This document shows, piece after piece, positions 1 to 11,975 of a stretch of 64,000 nt of DNA (position 1 is its first letter; the number at the start of each line of letters is the position of its first letter). Below the pieces are notes generated by a model that worked only from the letters and a program-made list of their open reading frames with translations, searched no databases and was not told the DNA's origin. Made by a program: the position numbers and the translations under genes. This DNA comes from Sphagnum compactum (lineage: Eukaryota > Bryophyta > Sphagnopsida > Sphagnales). The DNA lies in contig OZ234498.1 of the NCBI GenBank assembly GCA_965153455.1, forward strand, positions 2,170,001-2,234,000. The letters are read 5' to 3'.

Positions 1-2589
1 ATCTAGGACATTGATAATCTCTTGCAGTCTCAATAGGTAAGTACAAAGATATCTTGGACTAAAACATTGACCAGTATTGGAGCCCATTCATATTAGGAGA
101 TAGATCTCCTGTGGAGAGATGATGGCAGGCAGTTTCTTTGTGGTCTTGGTGATCTTATTGTTTTGTTTTCCAATTTGGATGGTGCTCATGGAGCTTGTGC
201 AAATTTTTGGCAAAAGTGCACTGAGGAGATGAAGTGGAGGCTATGGTGCAGTCCTCAGGACAAGCTTTGAAAGAAAGTCTAGGAGAGAAAGTTCCTTGTG
301 AAGATTGTGGTTCTGAGAAGTGTGAGTGTGTGCCATTTATTTCTGGCTGCAACATTGTAAGAGCATATTTGATTCAGAGATTTGTGGCAACATGCATTTG
401 ATGCTTTTTAATCCATTACATAAGGGTCTGAATGAACAGTGCATTGTGAGATGTGAAGTCAGGACATATGTTTATGTCTTCCAAACTTATATCCCCTCAT
501 GATCTGGTTGCATTTGCAGTTTCATAGTATCAACATAATTCAGTTGAGGTCATTCAGACTCCATCACAATGGTGGATGGCTGTACTGATAAACCATCAGT
601 GTAATCAGATGTCACTCATGCTCAGGAACTCATTCTACCAGGAGAATTGTTCAGGCCTCATGTGTTTTGGATTCAGCTAAGTTTCCATAATTGAATTAGG
701 AAGTCACAAATGCATCTTTTATTACTGACTGCGTATGATTAATCATGTGGGACTCAATGTGAAAGTCTGCTGGTGAGAAATGATATGTGAGCTTCTTGAT
801 GAGTTGATGATAATCTAAATACTCTGTGCTTGGATGAAGTGCTGAAAGGTAATCAGAAAAACAGAATGAATAAGAACATTGGATATGTACTAAGCAAAGG
901 AGCAAAATGATGAGCTTGATCTCTGCATGGAGACCTCCTTGTGTATGAATATGGAATGGTGGTCCCTGGGGGACCATACCAACACATCCAAGCAACATGG
1001 CTGGGCCTCAACACTTCCTTCTTTCAGGAGACCTCAACTGCTCTCCAAAACACAAGTACAACTTGTATCAACGAAACCCCTGGTTCCTACAAAGACTGCT
1101 TTGCCATGGAAACCCTTCACAGTCCAGCACTGACAATTATGTGGTTTTGCATAAATGCTAAACCCTGGACTCCACTTCTTACATTTTTATATAGAACCTT
1201 TTAATTTTCTTGCAGCAAAGTTGTGTCACCTCAACAACCAGATGGAGCTTACAACACTAGCATAACTCCCAAATTGGGAGTTAGGGTTTAGTTATCCAGG
1301 TAGGCAAAAACATCATGCATTGCAACTGGATACTAGTTTGTCAGGACCCCTCCTTCATCCAGCATGTTCAACCTCAGCTGAAAAGCATCACTCAATGGAC
1401 TCAGAACAGCAAAATCATTCTGACTTACAAGCTTGTGGTTCTTGTATAGTCCAATAAGATATCAGCAAATCCCAGCAAGAGAAAATGTCACTCAATGCCT
1501 CAATATTGACTAATATTGACACATATTCTGCAAAATCACTTCCAAAAGAGATTGAGATGAAGACATTGATGATGATGTGGAGTCTCTTCACCCATTCTTG
1601 CAAGACACTTGATGATACCACAAAATTAAGATTTTTGTGACACGGTGATCTGACTTGCATACTAGTAACTGAAGAAGCACAGTCCTCCTTACAGCACAAC
1701 TTTTGAAGATGTACATAGTACATTTGAGTCTAACAATTTCAGGTAAGGTTGGACAGCTAAGTACATAGTGATCATGTGCATGCCAATGTATTGGATCATA
1801 GGATTCTTCATTCATCTCTCATGATACATTTTCAAACCATTTAAAGTCACATAGGGTTGAGAAGAATCCAGTGAAAGAAAGTTACTCAACACTTTGGAAC
1901 CATATAATGCTACATGAAATGAATATGATTATATGCCAAAGCACCTTATTCCAAACTCCAAAGATTATTCTAATGGATTCCCAAATGAAGGAAATAACAC
2001 TGTTGCTGTGAGATTGTGTTAGTGACATCTAACTTTATATTGCAACACCTGTGACCAGAAAGCTATTCTCACACCAACACAATCTCACAACAATTATCTA
2101 CAAGTTGTTGATCTATGAGCAACCATACAGAGCAACAAAATAGCCTTTTAGTGTTTTCAGATGACACTAAGAGTCTTTCAGACTACTGACTGTCTTTACT
2201 ACTTGTCTCCAGAGCCAAGTTTTCAGCCTATTAGTGTTCTCATGACTCTGAAGACAACTGACTGGCAAAGAATTATGCTACATGAATCGAGTACCTAATA
2301 ACTGCTGCTTTCACATTCTTGAACACTTCTCAAAGACTTGATCAGACAATAAATACAGATGCTACATGCTGTTCGCGAACGCAATGGCAAAACTAAATGC
2401 AATGCTGTTACTTAAGCAAGATTATCCAATTGCTGCAGTATGATCTAATTCTCGGATTTTCTGTCACTCTAAACAGAGACACACCTCCAGACTCTGTAGT
2501 GAACAGTTAAGTGTGTGTGCACTCAACATCTGTAATCACCTTGTGGAGGAAGTGATAAGGAAGACGGAACTCAAGAGTTATGCGTTTAC
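1..2589. other. no recognisable gene
   Basis: I see only short open frames with no recognisable domain here. If the broken gene at 2590-3414 continues, its further minus-strand exons should lie in this stretch, but I could not place any with confidence. Base composition is only moderately AT-rich, closer to the gene-bearing parts of the window than to the transposon-rich AT deserts. Confidence 0.4.
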
Positions 2590-3414
2590 CTGTGGATCTA
2601 TTGAACATGGTCAGGTGCACAGAAGCCGACACAAACCAAGTCACATCCGTTCCAGCCAGCTCAGGTGCCAAGGTCCATTCAATCTTCTTCGGAAATTGTT
2701 CTTCAGTGAATGTCACACTGCCATCACTGTTGAAAGGAAGCTTGAACATAGATGTAGCAGGTATTCGTTTGAATATGGAAACCTTTGTGCGCTTGGGGTC
2801 CGGATAGGTGAGTTGTACTCCAGCGAAACTTTGCAATGTCCACGTAAATTTGAAGATAAATTGATCTCCTCAGGTCTCCTCCTGGCACCAATCCGGCGTT
2901 TTCAACTTTATCACGGCAGAAGAGGACTCTATAGAAGTGACGGAAACTCCTGGGTTGTCGATCCCTGTTATTATACTCACGGAGATGCTATTGTTCAGGT
3001 TGATGAAATGTCTATCAGGCCACAAGTGGAAGAACAACAAGTACCGTAGATTTCCACTTGGGCGAAACAAGGGCCCGAAACAAGAGGCCCAAGAGGTGTG
3101 TATGTGTGTGTGACACGAATGGCAAATGTGGACCTGGTTCCACAACGTGTTGGAAAACTTGGCCTGGTGATCCAGACTCGTTTTCATTGGATTTGTGTTG
3201 TGAACTGGCGGAGGACTGAAGGAATGCGTCCAGATCTTGCAAGCCTCTCAACACACGCTCCCCAACCTTCACCATCAGTTCAGGTCTAGGCTGGAAATAT
3301 TAGAGTTATCCGTAAAGTCAGGAAAAGACAGCCCCGGTACTCTGAGTTAGGTCATAAACAAGAAACTCACGGATACAAGATTTCTTTGACCTCAGATTCA
3401 TCCTCACCGTCCAT
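2590..3414 (-). pseudogene. unrecognised protein-coding gene, apparently broken (5' exons)
   Basis: Read on the minus strand, a start codon at 3414 opens a 44-base exon (MDGEDESEVKEILYP) that ends at a GTGAGT donor. After an 85-base intron, a CTAG acceptor at 3286-3287 leads into PELMVKVGERVLRGLQDLD, followed by a long second exon that ends at a CAG|GTAAAC donor near 2590. The exon shows natural-looking sequence such as LRYLLFFHLWPDRHFINL and FKRIPATSMFKLPFNSDG. It is interrupted twice: an apparent frameshift near 3060-3090, next to a CA-rich run, and an in-frame TGA at 2870-2872. I do not recognise the family. It could be a decayed gene, a local assembly error, or a gene whose true splicing skips these lesions. 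An overlapping plus-strand frame of 178 codons exists but looks less protein-like. Confidence 0.45.
3301..3320 (+). repeat. isolated inverted-repeat terminus of a MITE-like family
   Basis: These 20 bases match exactly the reverse complement of the right end of the MITE-like element in the COBRA-like intron (61572-61591), including the flanking TA. No matching second terminus is visible within the next few hundred bases, so this is probably a remnant. In the gene model on the minus strand it falls inside the short first intron. Confidence 0.45.
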
Positions 3415-3819
3415 TTTGACTGGTGGAAATGGCCGAATATGTTTCCCAAGAATGGAAGATTCATGGAAAGGTTCAAGAATTGAAACATGGAATATCAAAT
3501 GAATTTTCATTAATCTTCGAAGTTATAATCAAAATGAATTACATTTGTTGTTTAATAATCCTCAAAATTGAACATGCCCATGAACGCCATCTAGAAGTTA
3601 TATTTGAAGGATGTTCTACAAATAAAAATGCAATTGTTTTTTCTCGGTCTTCGGTAGAAGGTGTTGGTCATTATAGTTGGTTGCGAAGATCATTGAATGA
3701 TTTACCTCAAGAACAACAATTATTTTATGTTGTAAAAATTATGTGACACATCTTTGATTTTTACTAATTATGATTCATTTCCACTATTCTTTATGGAATA
3801 CATCACTAGAAGGGGGTAA

Positions 3820-4550
3820 TGTCACAACCAACAAACTATAAATTATTATTTTTAAAGGTCTTTAAAAAATCCTCAAAAAATGTGCTTAAATTTTTTTAGA
3901 AGTTTCCAAAAACACTTATGAAAAATATTCTAGAATTTTATTTTTTTAATTTAGAAAGATCCTTGAAAGAATATGTTTGGGAATTCTTTAAAAAAAAATT
4001 AATCCAAGAAGAATAGGTTTAAAAACTTCTAGAAGATATAGAACTAGTAATAGAAAATAAATTGATAGAAGTTTTTAATTCTAAAATAATAGTTGTTGAA
4101 TTTTTTTAGAATTCATGGTTGACACAAGGTTTTAAATGGTTTGCTTAATTGATCGAAATTTTTAAAAGATTGATGATCTTTTAAAAAGGTTCCATTGAAT
4201 AATATAAGAAGAGGTCAAAAGAGCCCCACCTTTTAATCTCGTCAATACAAGTTGGGCCTTTTGTAATTTTAATTTATCTCATGCATAGCTTGCATCTTGT
4301 TTTGTTCAAGCATTGAAATTTGTCTAGTTTTTGTTCATAATTATTGAATTCCTTGTTTGTTAAATCTTTTAATTTTTTCAACTTGTGTTTTTGTCTTCTC
4401 CTTGACACAAGGTATTTGTTTTGGCCATAATTTTTTCTATAAAACATGCCAATATGTTAAAGCTTATGAAGAAGTTTATAGAAATTTCAGATTTGTTTAA
4501 GTCAAATTTGCATAATTAGATTTGTAGAAATTTAAGATTCCATACCGGGG
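3820..4550 (+). mobile_element. Gypsy-like LTR (right end uncertain)
   Basis: A purine run (AGAAGGGGGTAA) is followed at once by TGTCACAACC, the usual arrangement of a polypurine tract and the start of a Ty3/Gypsy LTR on the plus strand. The following ~730 bases are AT-rich and non-coding. The right end is not defined; I placed it near an unusual ATACCGGGGCAGG motif. The 3423-3746 stretch just upstream has an open frame without a recognised domain and could be retrotransposon remnant. Confidence 0.35.
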
Positions 4551-5432
4551 CAGGTGTTAGAGGACACATTCTTGGGCAAAATTTAACCTAGTTTCTTGCT
4601 CAGCTTTCAATATTATTCTTTCTCAACTAAAAGCAGTCCTAGATATCAAATGTTTGTCTGGAGTACTAGTGTAGAGGACAATAGAATAAATAAATGGTGC
4701 ACTGCTTTGACAAAAGACTACCAGAAGTTGAGTTTAGTGTCATTTTTTGACAACTCTCGATATGTCTCTCACTTTGGCAGAGGAGTCTAGAGATGATGTT
4801 GATTCTCAGTGTCACTTGTCTGCATTCCATTTTTCCTTGAGGTTTTATCATCACTGTAGAGCAAACTGTTAATTTGACCCTCATCCATCATCTGCACTCT
4901 TACCAAGATTTGCCACATCTCTTGCAGACATTTGTCTTTGGTACAGTGTTACATGTTCGCCTCTGTTTCATCACCTCTGTCCTCAGTGAAAAGGAAACAC
5001 CTTAAAAATTTGGAGTGCCAATGACAGAGTTGCCAACACTGCTGGACATCATCATGTCTATACTTTCACATATACAAGGTCCAATAACTTTGGCACTGAA
5101 GTACTAAACCTGTGCAAAGTGAACAGCTCACAAATTCATGACTAATCCATGTGCCTTTACATACCTGCAAAAAAGCTATCCCTGGTACAGACTCTTGAAC
5201 CCCTCAGCAGGAGTTCTCTGAAGAGAAAGCTCTCATATAAATTTGTCTACATGGCAACAGCCCTGGAAGATTCTGTCAAAACAAGGAAAATGTAAAATGC
5301 AAAGTTGGTTTATTTGCTCTAAAACCAACTGCCTCAGGAACTCACTCATAACTCATTGTGATCCATAACCATACTGGTTGCTAAGTGCCTCAGCAGTGCA
5401 TGAAAACACTGCTGCTTGTATGATGCAATATG
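4551..5432. other. intergenic, 3' flank of the SG1-like gene
   Basis: No gene is supported. This stretch contains short frames only and probably includes the 3' untranslated region of the minus-strand TPR gene that ends at 5433. Confidence 0.4.
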
Positions 5433-7602
5433 TCATTCGCTATCAGGAGGGGGACCCACACCAACAGCAGTTGGTTGTCTCATGGGCTTCATAGGTCGCT
5501 TGCCAGGGGCAGGCTTCTTCCCCTTACGACTTTCTATTTTGCGAGCCATAGTCTTTGCATTGAGCAGGAGATCATCTAAGTAGCCTCTGTTTGGAAACGT
5601 ATTGGGACATAGTTGCCGGTATTTGCTGAACTGCTTCTCTGCCTCTTCTGTTTTACCCAAAATGCTGTACACCAGACCCTGTAATAGAAACCAAACTCAC
5701 ACCCAAGTCAATGTAACGGACTTGGCATAATGATTTGCCCTATAAATTCAGAACTGGATTAGTAAATGGATCGACCACCATATGCTGAAAGAATGGATGG
5801 ATATGGATTGATGGATAAAGCACCTGGCATAAATATGGCCGAAAGTCTGTTGGGTCCACCTTTACAACATCTTGGTATTCATCTAGTGCTTCCTTCAAAT
5901 TGCCCTAGAGACATGCCAACAATGTTACAACATTATCTAAGAGGTTGCAGAGGAAACTCCATAATACCAATTTAAAGATAACCATTCTGTGAGTTCCAGA
6001 AAAAACAAAACAAGCATGACAAGAATTGGGCATAGTCATCTGAAACCTTGTGAGTGTTACTCACAAAATATCAGACCATCACCTTCATCATGCATGCCAG
6101 CGAAGGCTGCAATCACTTCCCACTGACTTCAGCCCCTCCTGATAGTGGGTTAAGTAAATTAAAAATAGGAACAATCTGCCCAAATTTTTGGGCAAAGAGT
6201 TCTACAAAAATCTGTCTCCTGAGTTCTGTAGCATTCCCTGAAGCAACAGCAAGACACATTCATGATGTCGGCTAGAACTCAAGAGACATATCAAAAAGAG
6301 TGGTTGAAAGCAGTGTGATCAAGCATCAAAAAAATTCAGGGCAAACAATAACAACCTGCATAGTGTGCATTTGTGCCAGCAACATGCGCACATTGATTGC
6401 CTCCTTGGGCCTTTCAGCTTTCAAAGCTGCATCCACTGCCTTCTTCAACATCTCCAGCGACTCCTTTTCCTCGCCTGTCTTTGACATAACAATTGCCAAT
6501 CCCTAACACATTGCATGACAGAACCCAATAAGTCGAATCCAACTCTGCAGGATCCATACTTTGCTTCCCCTATCTTCTCCTTTCCCCCCCACTTTCTAGT
6601 CCTCCATTAACACAGAGGCCACCAAATGAATGCTTTTTCTAAATGTCCTAATCAAACTCCTTATCCTCAAACTCTTCTTCACTTATGTCTCCAAACCCTC
6701 AAACCCTCCATCTCAATGCCCTTTTATCCTCTGAGCTGAACAAAGCTGATTCAATGAAATGAACACAGCAGGGAAACACATGCCCAACATGGAGGGGCAG
6801 ATGATGATACCTGCAGAGCTCGGGCTGACAGTGGGTTCTTTTCCAGAATGGCTTGAAAGGCTTGGCGTGCCTCATCAAGGTCTCCAACAAAGTCCAAGGA
6901 CTGTGCCCTTATGAGCTGCCATGGGAGGTGGGCTGGCCGCAATTCCAGCAACTTCTCCAGTATTTTTAGCGCCGCTTTCACATCCCCTTTCCTCAGCCGC
7001 ACATACATGAGCCCCTCTAACGCCTTCAGATCCTCTGGATGACGCTCCAAGAATTTGAGCAGCACCAGCTCTGCCGGATCCGTCTGAAACTCAGGCACCT
7101 TCTCCTTGTCTGGAGTAATATTTTGTTGTGACACGCCCACATCACTACTACTCGTCTCTGTTTCTGTTAGGTTTGAGAGTGGACTGCTCTTTCCTTGATT
7201 CTGTGCTTCTTCTTCCTCTTGCAACAAAGATGCAGTAGTAGTAGGAGTAGTAGAGGGTGGTGAAGCTACCTTTCGGGCAAAAGCTGGTGTCACCTTACTC
7301 AATCCAAGACCCAGGAAAAGCAGTAAGCTACCAGCAAGAATGGTAGCTGTTCTACTGATGGTATTCTCTGAAACAACAGGAACAACAACCACAGGTCTCT
7401 GTTCCTTGATTCCAGCATTACATGATGATGTCTCCTCATCTTTTGCACCCATTGCTCCTCGTCTGACGCTGGACCCAGAATCAGATGTTTCACCATCAGC
7501 AGCCATTGCTCCTCCTCTGATGCTGGACACACAATCAGATGTTTCACCATCTGATGTTTGCAAATTGGAGACACTCATCCTGAGCTGGCACTTCACCATC
7601 AT
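5433..7602 (-). CDS. SG1: SLOW GREEN 1-like plastid TPR protein
   Basis: Four exons are visible on the minus strand: 7602-6811, 6502-6356, 5904-5824 and 5678-5433. All introns are GT-AG and phase 0, giving about 421 residues. The first exon has a serine-rich N-terminus with a duplicated SDGETSD-type segment, one hydrophobic segment (TATILAGSLLLFLGLGL, near residue 90) and an acidic linker. TPR helices follow, for example LLKFLERHPEDLKALEGLMY. The later exons carry GLAIVMSKTGEEKESLEML, GNLKEALDEYQDVVKVDP and RPYLCQ-GLVYSILGKTEEA, then a basic Gly/Pro-rich tail. The order and wording match SLOW GREEN 1, a chloroplast TPR protein needed for plastid development. An alternative first exon at 8131-8069 (MALRLFHLPHRLGSSRESSP, donor GTGAGT) could supply a better transit peptide by splicing in phase 0 to an AG just before or shortly after the 7602 start codon. 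The start is therefore uncertain; the body is secure. Confidence 0.85.
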
Positions 7603-8710
7603 CTTCAGAGTATGATCTGTTCTGCAGGGAACCCTAAACCCCGGCCCACTCCACGCAGTTCAACAGCTTGCTGCGAATTGAGAGCTTGCTCACAACTGGA
7701 GACAAAGAAGAACAAGTCGTCCACAACAACAATTTTCTTGCACAAAGACAACAACCTCAACACAACACAAAAGCTCCGTGATTGCTTCTACGAGAGTGTA
7801 CACATGATAAGAATGTCACCTGCCATGACACCGTGCAGACGACGAGGAACGGTGGACGATAGGAGGGAGTCGCTCGGCCTGCAGCAGGAGCGACCTATAC
7901 GGAGTTGCAGCAGCCTGCACCTCCCCTTTGAGGTAGGACGTTCCTTCATTACTCGTGCAACAGAAAGAGAACAATCCTATACTTCTCGCGGTGCGCTTCC
8001 AGGTGCAAATGAGCATTACAGAGCATTGCATGAGCAGATGAAGAAGAAGAGAAGAGAAGGCAACTCACAGTAGGTGAAGATTCACGAGAGGAGCCCAGGC
8101 GATGCGGCAAATGAAACAGACGCAACGCCATCGCTGTAATGCTGCTGCTCTCTGTCTGTCTCTGTCTCTGTCTCCTGTCTCTCTTTGCGCGATTTGTTGG
8201 AAAACTGTGACTTCGGTATCCGAGTGCGGAGAAAGACTCTCCTATGCAGACAAGACGAACAACGATCCTGCTAGCGACAGATGCAGCATCAGCACCATCA
8301 AATCCATCATCATTGAGGCTGTGTGTTGGAGCGCGTTACGCATGCATGGTGAGGCCGGGCGTGGAAGGTAGCGGGTGCGCGGAGTCGTGAATAGCGGAGC
8401 AGCAGAGAGAACTAGGGCTCCGTCACACTTTTTCACTCTTTCGCCACTGACAACTGTGGTTTCCTCTCTCTCTGCTGCGGAAGAAGAGCGACCTGACCTT
8501 GCAAGCACGTCGCTGCCGCCCGCATTCGAAATCCGACTGTGCGCGGCCGGTGTCGTCCTTTTCGTCTTTCTTTCGCCATAGAGAAGGAATTCTTCTTCCG
8601 TTTCTTCAGTTTTGGTGCTGGCGGTGAGGTGCGAGATCGGGGAGCTAATCGGGGAGCTTCTGTTGCATCGGCAGTCTGGAGAAGGACGCACAATCTGCTG
8701 ATGACCAGAA
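7603..8710. promoter_or_regulatory. shared divergent upstream region of SG1-like and VPS26
   Basis: SG1-like (minus) and VPS26 (plus) are head-to-head, so this ~1.1 kb holds both 5' untranslated regions and both promoters. It is more GC-rich than most of the window and has C/T-rich runs (TCTGTCTC near 8150-8185). Several overlapping open frames on both strands reflect composition and do not resemble known proteins. No clear TATA box stands out. Confidence 0.45.
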
Positions 8711-11700
8711 ATGGTAACCTCTATCTGCTGCACCTTCTGTGCTTTCTTGCGATTCTTACTGTAGTGTTGTCTTTTCTCTCTGCTGTGTCTTGGGATCCGC
8801 AAGCCATCAACCTGAAGACAGTGCTTTCTTGCAATCCTTACTGCAGTGTTTTGATTTCTCTATGCTCTGTCTTTGGATGCGCAAACCATCAACCTGAAGA
8901 CCGTGCTTTCTTCCAATCCTTACCGTAGTATTTTTTCTTCTCCATGCTGTGTCTTTGGATGCTCAAAGCATCAACCTGTAAAAACAGATAGAAGAGAGAG
9001 CAGGGGGAAGTTGTGATCTCCTCCGCAGTAGTAGTGGCCTTTGCTCGCGTGCCTTACCATCGGATACTTATTTCTCTGAGATTTCTTGTGGCAGAATTTC
9101 TTGATCGGAGCTTTCGGACCGCCGTGCACGGTATCGATTGATTTCGCTGACGCTGAGACGCGGAAGCAGGTATCAACATATTCTTGCATCGTGTGCTTGC
9201 TTTTGATCATCATCATCATTCTTTGCAGCTTGCAGATGGCGGCTATGCTGGAGATGCCGATCTTATCGCCATGCCACATGACTCATCCAATTTGGAACTC
9301 TGAAAGAAGAAACAAAAGCATGATTGAGAACGAGAAGAAAAGATAATGCCAATTGCAATGCAAAGAAGCTTTTTGAGAACCTTGAATGTTTTGCACTTGA
9401 CACAGGCAAGCGTGAAGAAGGAAAATGGTCAGACTGTTTTGGTACCTTTGTTCCTCGGCCAAGAGAGTGTTGTTGGCGAGGTTAGTCTATACAATCCCTC
9501 TCAAAGTCTTGGAATCAGGAACAGGGATAATGATGAACAAAGTTTTCAAAATTTGTGTTGTGATGCATCAACCGTAATGCAGCTACTGTTGCTGCTGCTG
9601 CTTGTGGGTGTAGGTTCGGATTGATCCAGTACCTGGAAAGAAGGTGGAGCACACGGGAGTGAAGATTGAGCTCTTAGGCCAAATAGGTAAGAGTTTTGTG
9701 ATCAAGCAAGCTTTTTCTTTCATCCTCTCTCTTTTTGTTTCTGCAGCAGCATTTATCATGCTGCAACTTTAACAGTCTGAAGCACAATTCCTGAAACCTT
9801 AGCTCTTTTAGAAGGTGTTTGTTTCATTGTTACATGATATTGTTCTGACAGTTCAGTTGTGATGGGTGTTTCATGTGCAGAGCTTTACTTTGACAGGGGC
9901 AGTTTCTATGATTTCACATCTCTTGGTGAGCTCCAACATCTACTACAACTGCAAAAGCATTTGGACTTTGGAACTGGAAATGTCTGTTTGGTTTCGCTCT
10001 AGTGCTGACACTTTTAGAATTGATGTGTAAAATGTAAAAGAAGTGATGAGTTTGCTGGGAGGGAGAGAGTGCAGTACGAGAGCTGGATGTGCCTGGTGAG
10101 ATCTTGGAACGTAAAACATACCCATTTGAGTTTTCCACTGTCGAGATGCAGTACGAATCTTACAATGGTGTGAATGTCAGACTCAGGTTCTTTTCTGTTT
10201 CAAACCCTTTCTATGCAACTGATGAGGCTATCGAAACAGTGGGCACAGTCCAGAAACAGAAGTGATGAGAAGTGGGTCCAGCAGAAGCTCTAGAAGTCAC
10301 TCCAGGAGAAAGGAATTCCATACTGAAATTGTGATCCATTGTCTACGTTGGCTCTCACCTTGTTCTTTCATCACAAGTTCAGAAGTACACTGGAAGATCA
10401 AGTTTTTCTAAGCACTACATTATTGCAACTGCTTTGATGCTGTGGTCTGGGTGCAGGTATGTTCTGAAGGTGACTATCAGCCGTAGTTATGCCACTAACA
10501 TTGTGGAGTACAAGGATTTCTGGGTACTCCCTGTTCCATGTCCTCTATGTGCCTTGTCTGATTCTTGGTAAATTGAAGCACACCTCAATGGGACAGAGAC
10601 TATCTTCACTTTCCTCCCAGTCCTCATCAGAGAAATTGGGAGTTCCTAATCACAGTGGACCTGTTAGGTGAGCTTCTCCTGTATGTAGTAGCTGAGAAAG
10701 TTCTGGATGTTGTTTTTGCTAAATGGCCTCTAGCACTGACTGAGTTTGACAGGTCCGGAACTTTTCACCACTTCCAGAGATCAACAATAGCATCAAGGTG
10801 AGCTCCTCTAGAGAACTCTGGTTCAAGGGCCTAGGTGACCCTGAGAGGATCATTATGTGTCACATCAGGGTGGCCTTGTTTACTCATGGTCTGCTTTTCA
10901 ATTTGGTTGAGATCAGCATGCACAAGAAGGCCCTAGCAAGTCTTTTCTCTGACTCAGCCTTAGACTAAGTGTGTTCAAATTGCAGATGGAGGTGGGAATT
11001 GAGGACTGCTTGCATATTGAGTTTGAGTACAGCAAGAGCAAGTAAGCAGTTTGTTCATGAAACCTAGCTATATCCAGCTTAAAGTTGAGTGAAATTCCTG
11101 GCATTAACCCTTCAGTTGTTGGAACTGGGTTCCTTTGGGAAAGTTCCAGTCTTTATCCCTAGAATACCCTATTATTCAGAACTTTTGAGACATGGCATCT
11201 CCAACTCAGGTACCATCTGAAGGATGTCATTATCGGCAAGATATATTTTTTGTTGGTGCGCATTAAGATCAAACACATGGAGCTTGAGATAAGACGGCGG
11301 GAGTCTACCGGGTCAGGGCCTAACACATATAATGAAAGTGAGACCTTAGCCAAGTACGAGATCATGGATGGTGCTCCAGTTCGTGGTTAGTTCCACCACT
11401 TTCTCAGGTTCCTAGAGATCAGTAGATTTGAATCTGCTTACTGGCTATGGAAATGTTGACAAGAAATTCTTTATTCTTCCTATCTTCGGGATTTTGATGC
11501 CACTTAAATGCGGATTCCAGACTTGTCTCTGCTATTAGCATCTTTACCTACAGTGTAGCCACCTCCATGTTCAGTACGTTGGCAGAATCCATAATTTAGT
11601 TAGCTAAAAAAATTTCCTCTGTTCATATTACGATCTGATGTGCCAGCACTAGGCTTGTTGTACATGGTGTCTGGCTGTATTCTATAGCTTTGTCTTTTGT

Positions 11701-11975
11701 TTCACCATTATCATCTCCATTCTAGTTGCAATTATGTTTCCTTTCACCAGATCAGCTTTGGCTGTTAAGTGGTGCCTGATGGATCTGAGAAGTCGCATTG
11801 AGCAGGGGAGTCGATACCAATCCGATTATTCTTGAGCCCATATGACTTGACACCTACTTATCGGAACATCAACAACAAGTTCAGTGTGAAATATTATCTC
11901 AATTTGGTGCTGGTTGATGAGGAAGACCGTCGGTATTTCAAGCAGCAAGAGATCACCATGTACAGAGTGGAATAA
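8711..11975 (+). CDS. VPS26: VPS26 retromer subunit
   Basis: Eleven coding segments give 298 residues, close to the family's usual ~300: 8711-8713, 9095-9169, 9406-9480, 9614-9686, 9881-9925, 10075-10186, 10457-10523, 10753-10797, 10986-11041, 11210-11385 and 11806-11975. Phases agree throughout and all introns are GT-AG. Family landmarks in order are NFLIGAFGPPC, KKENGQTVLVPLF, GKKVEHTGVKIELLGQI, YFDRGSFYDFTSL, RELDVPGEILERKTYPFEF, NGVNVRLR, NNSIKMEVGIEDCLHIEFEY, GKIYFLLVRIKIKHMELEI, RRRESTG and KFSVKYYLNLVLVDEEDRRY. VPS26 is the arrestin-fold subunit of retromer, which recycles vacuolar sorting receptors from endosomes. The initiator Met is inferred: the exon with NFLIG starts at an acceptor and has no ATG, and an ATG directly before a GTAACC donor at 8711 fits in phase. 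The C-terminus is slightly short, ending YRVE. Confidence 0.9.
8741..8979 (+). repeat. 82-base tandem repeat, ~3 copies, in VPS26 intron 1
   Basis: Three imperfect copies start at 8741, 8823 and 8905; the last is slightly short. Each begins with GCTTTCTT and ends with CATCAACCTG. The repeats are pyrimidine-rich and lie directly downstream of the proposed first donor, within the first intron. Confidence 0.85.

Noticed and set aside
1415-1815. Minus-strand frames as downstream exons of the broken gene at 2590-3414
   Set aside because: One piece ends at a GTAAGT-like donor, but there is no family support to link it to the upstream exons.
2513-3049. 178-codon plus-strand open frame
   Set aside because: It lies opposite the minus-strand exons, its composition looks random and it matches no family, while the minus strand has splice signals and protein-like text.
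6151-6250. Possible extra SG1 exon reading RRQIFVELFAQKFGQIVPIF on the minus strand
   Set aside because: It lies inside the intron between exons 2 and 3; including it breaks the well-conserved join from MHTMQ to GNLKEALDEY and ends at a stop.
8242-8802. 186-codon minus-strand open frame opposite the VPS26 leader
   Set aside because: It is Arg/Ser-rich low-complexity text in a GC-rich leader region, overlaps the proposed first VPS26 exon on the other strand and shows no domain.
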